Shown piece by piece: positions 62,481 to 64,000 of a DNA stretch of 64,000 bases. The notes beneath the pieces were generated by a model. The model had not been told where the DNA came from. It was given only the letters and a program-made list of their open reading frames with translations, and did no database searches. Each line of letters begins with the position of its first letter. Position 1 is the stretch's first letter. The DNA lies in the NCBI RefSeq assembly GCF_008831285.2, contig NC_045148.1, forward strand, positions 11,202,183 through 11,266,182, read 5' to 3'. Made by a program: the position numbers and the translations under genes. This stretch comes from Nymphaea colorata (taxonomy: Eukaryota; Streptophyta; Magnoliopsida; Nymphaeales; Nymphaeaceae).

Positions 62481-63764
62481 CACTCTGAGATCGCTACGCT
62501 TTTCCTTGATGTTGTCCTCGTAAGGCTTGGTGGTCACAAAACTCGCTCTCAATTCGAAAATATACTTTTATATATTGATGCCACTTGTAGCTTTTTCAAA
62601 ATCAACATGTGGCTTGAACCAGGCGACATGCACGACTTGCTTTATTATAATATTAGTCGTAGCTGCGCTTTAAGCAAAACTTTTCTAAATTAAATTATTT
62701 CTAGGGACTCATGCTTATTTCTTGCTTCAATTCTAAGGTTTTAAGTTCAACAGCCATGTTCTTGGGTTGACATTTTTTTTTGAAAAAAACAAAAAACCAT
62801 CCTGCAAAAAGAAGCAAAAGTATGGTCATTATTCGTCCAATAAATACATAAATAAATAGATAAAATGTAGATATCCCGTTATAAACAGACCGACATGTGA
62901 ACTTGAAGTATATTGCTTTGGATCCAAATCAAATTTACTTTGGATCACCAGATCCAGATCCGCTCTGTTTCCTGTCCATTGTGGTGCTTTCAGTATGATG
63001 ACCTTGATGACGAAAACCGCCCATCCCCTTCACGGCCGATCCGTCGTTTTCAAAAGGATTGATTCAATGGAGCGAGAAGAAAAGGAAAAACTCAATGATT
63101 CAGAGAAGTTATGTTCTGTCAAATAATAAAAAATTACAACTGAAAATTAATGAATGGGGAGACCCGTAAAAAATTATACATCTTTCTTGTAAAAAACTAT
63201 ATAAAAGTGGATCAAGTGAACTAATATAAAAGATATATTTTGAAGAGAAGAAGTATTTTATACGTTTCTTTCTCTATTATGAGCAACCGATATTTCTTAA
63301 TTGGGGTAACTCTCTTTAAATATGCATATCTTTTTATCATGGTCTGTTTTCGCATCCATGGACGCACGCGCCGCGTTGCCTGCTGTTCCAGGTGGATCCG
63401 GTGAGATCCGGATCCAATTTAATGGTACCCAATTATTTTGAGTTGAATTTTAGACGTACTTAATGCTTCGTACCTGCCACTTTAGTCCAAATTCGAGTCG
63501 GATCCAGTACGAGCATTATCTACAGAATTTCTGCCTATAAAATAAAATTAATATTTCAACATGCTTTTTTTAAAAATATTGACCGTACAATAGTTGAGAT
63601 TGATGAGACTCTACTCCGTGGATCTCCAGATCCAATCTATGAACATGACTTTTTGAAGGCCCCAAATTTTAGGTATCAAGAAAAAACAATTTTTGACAGT
63701 CAAACAAGCTTTTATAAAGTCAATTTTTGTCAACTTAATTCTTGATTATATATATATATAGATA

Positions 63765-64000
63765 GCAGAAAATTGTCGAAAGCAGCTTAAAGATTGAGAT
63801 TTAAAAGCTTTTGGCGAACACCCAACTATCCAAAATCCAAATCAGTCTCCATTTTGCACAGAAATTGGGATCCATATGTAACAAAAGTTTGGATCTGGAT
63901 ACAGCAGAAAATTGACAAAAGCAGCTTCAAGATTGAGATTTAAAAGCTTTTGGCGACACCCAACTATCCAAAATCCAAATCAGTCTCCATTCTGAACAGA
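63765..64000. repeat. Tandem repeat, period 139 bp, cut by window edge
   Basis: The unit starting gcagaaaattg at 63765 restarts at 63904 and continues nearly identically to the end (aagattgagatttaaaagct, then ccaactatccaaaatccaaa). At least two copies; the array may continue. Confidence 0.85.

Larger units (their letters stand above)
59202..64000. other. Right-hand intergenic, repeat-rich region
   Basis: After the ALKBH10B promoter (59.2-59.7 kb, GC-rich) the DNA is a mixture of MITE, microsatellites, a SINE-like head, a CTCGA-rich repeat and a tandem pair at the edge. The 178-codon frame at 61357-61893 begins inside an (AT)n repeat and has no domain resemblance. No gene supported. Confidence 0.55.

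Overview
The window is nuclear DNA from a flowering plant. Every recognisable protein gene has plant-type exon-intron structure (short exons, AT-rich introns, GT-AG borders) and matches plant families. Introns and intergenic DNA carry plant-style clutter: (CT)n and (AT)n microsatellites, LINE relics, hAT-like MITEs, a SINE-like head and local tandem duplications. There are no bacterial operons, phage genes or CRISPR arrays. I cannot name the species.

Layout, left to right. (1) 119-4546, + strand: the 3' part of a P4-ATPase phospholipid flippase of the ALA2 type, continuing off the left edge. (2) 4547-8460: gene-poor DNA. (3) About 8468-10000, + strand: an apparent non-coding snoRNA gene. It has a telo-box/TATA promoter, a strong box C/D snoRNA with a 13-nt perfect antisense to 18S rRNA, an H/ACA candidate and a second, orphan C/D candidate. 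(4) 11208-15674, - strand: SP1/SPL1-type membrane RING E3 ligase (11 coding exons, 345 aa). (5) 18489-28462, - strand: Tim44-like mitochondrial protein of the mL45 type (12 coding exons, 314 aa), with a 482-bp tandem duplication just past its stop. (6) 29615-31012, + strand: intronless BSD-domain protein (465 aa). (7) 31-34.7 kb: convergent intergenic DNA with a LINE relic. (8) 34683-37296, - strand: cytosolic ribosomal protein eS4 (263 aa). (9) 41916-43469, - strand: Integrator subunit 3 homologue (517 aa), perhaps with further downstream exons. (10) 43.5-50.5 kb: repeats, including a decayed AT-rich tandem array and a LINE 3' end. (11) 50527-59201, - strand: ALKBH10B-type RNA demethylase (7 coding exons, 611 aa) with a GC-AG intron and a coding minisatellite. 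(12) 59.2-64 kb: repeat-rich intergenic DNA.

The genes are unrelated housekeeping genes and do not form a cluster. A loose theme is RNA and translation: rRNA-modification snoRNAs, eS4, mL45, Integrator and an m6A eraser. The snoRNA gene and eS4 both carry a telo box, as is typical of plant translation-apparatus genes. All exon borders were assigned by eye from reading-frame continuity, splice signals and remembered family sequences. For the SP1, mL45, eS4 and ALKBH10B models the exon lengths sum to an exact open frame, which is strong internal support.
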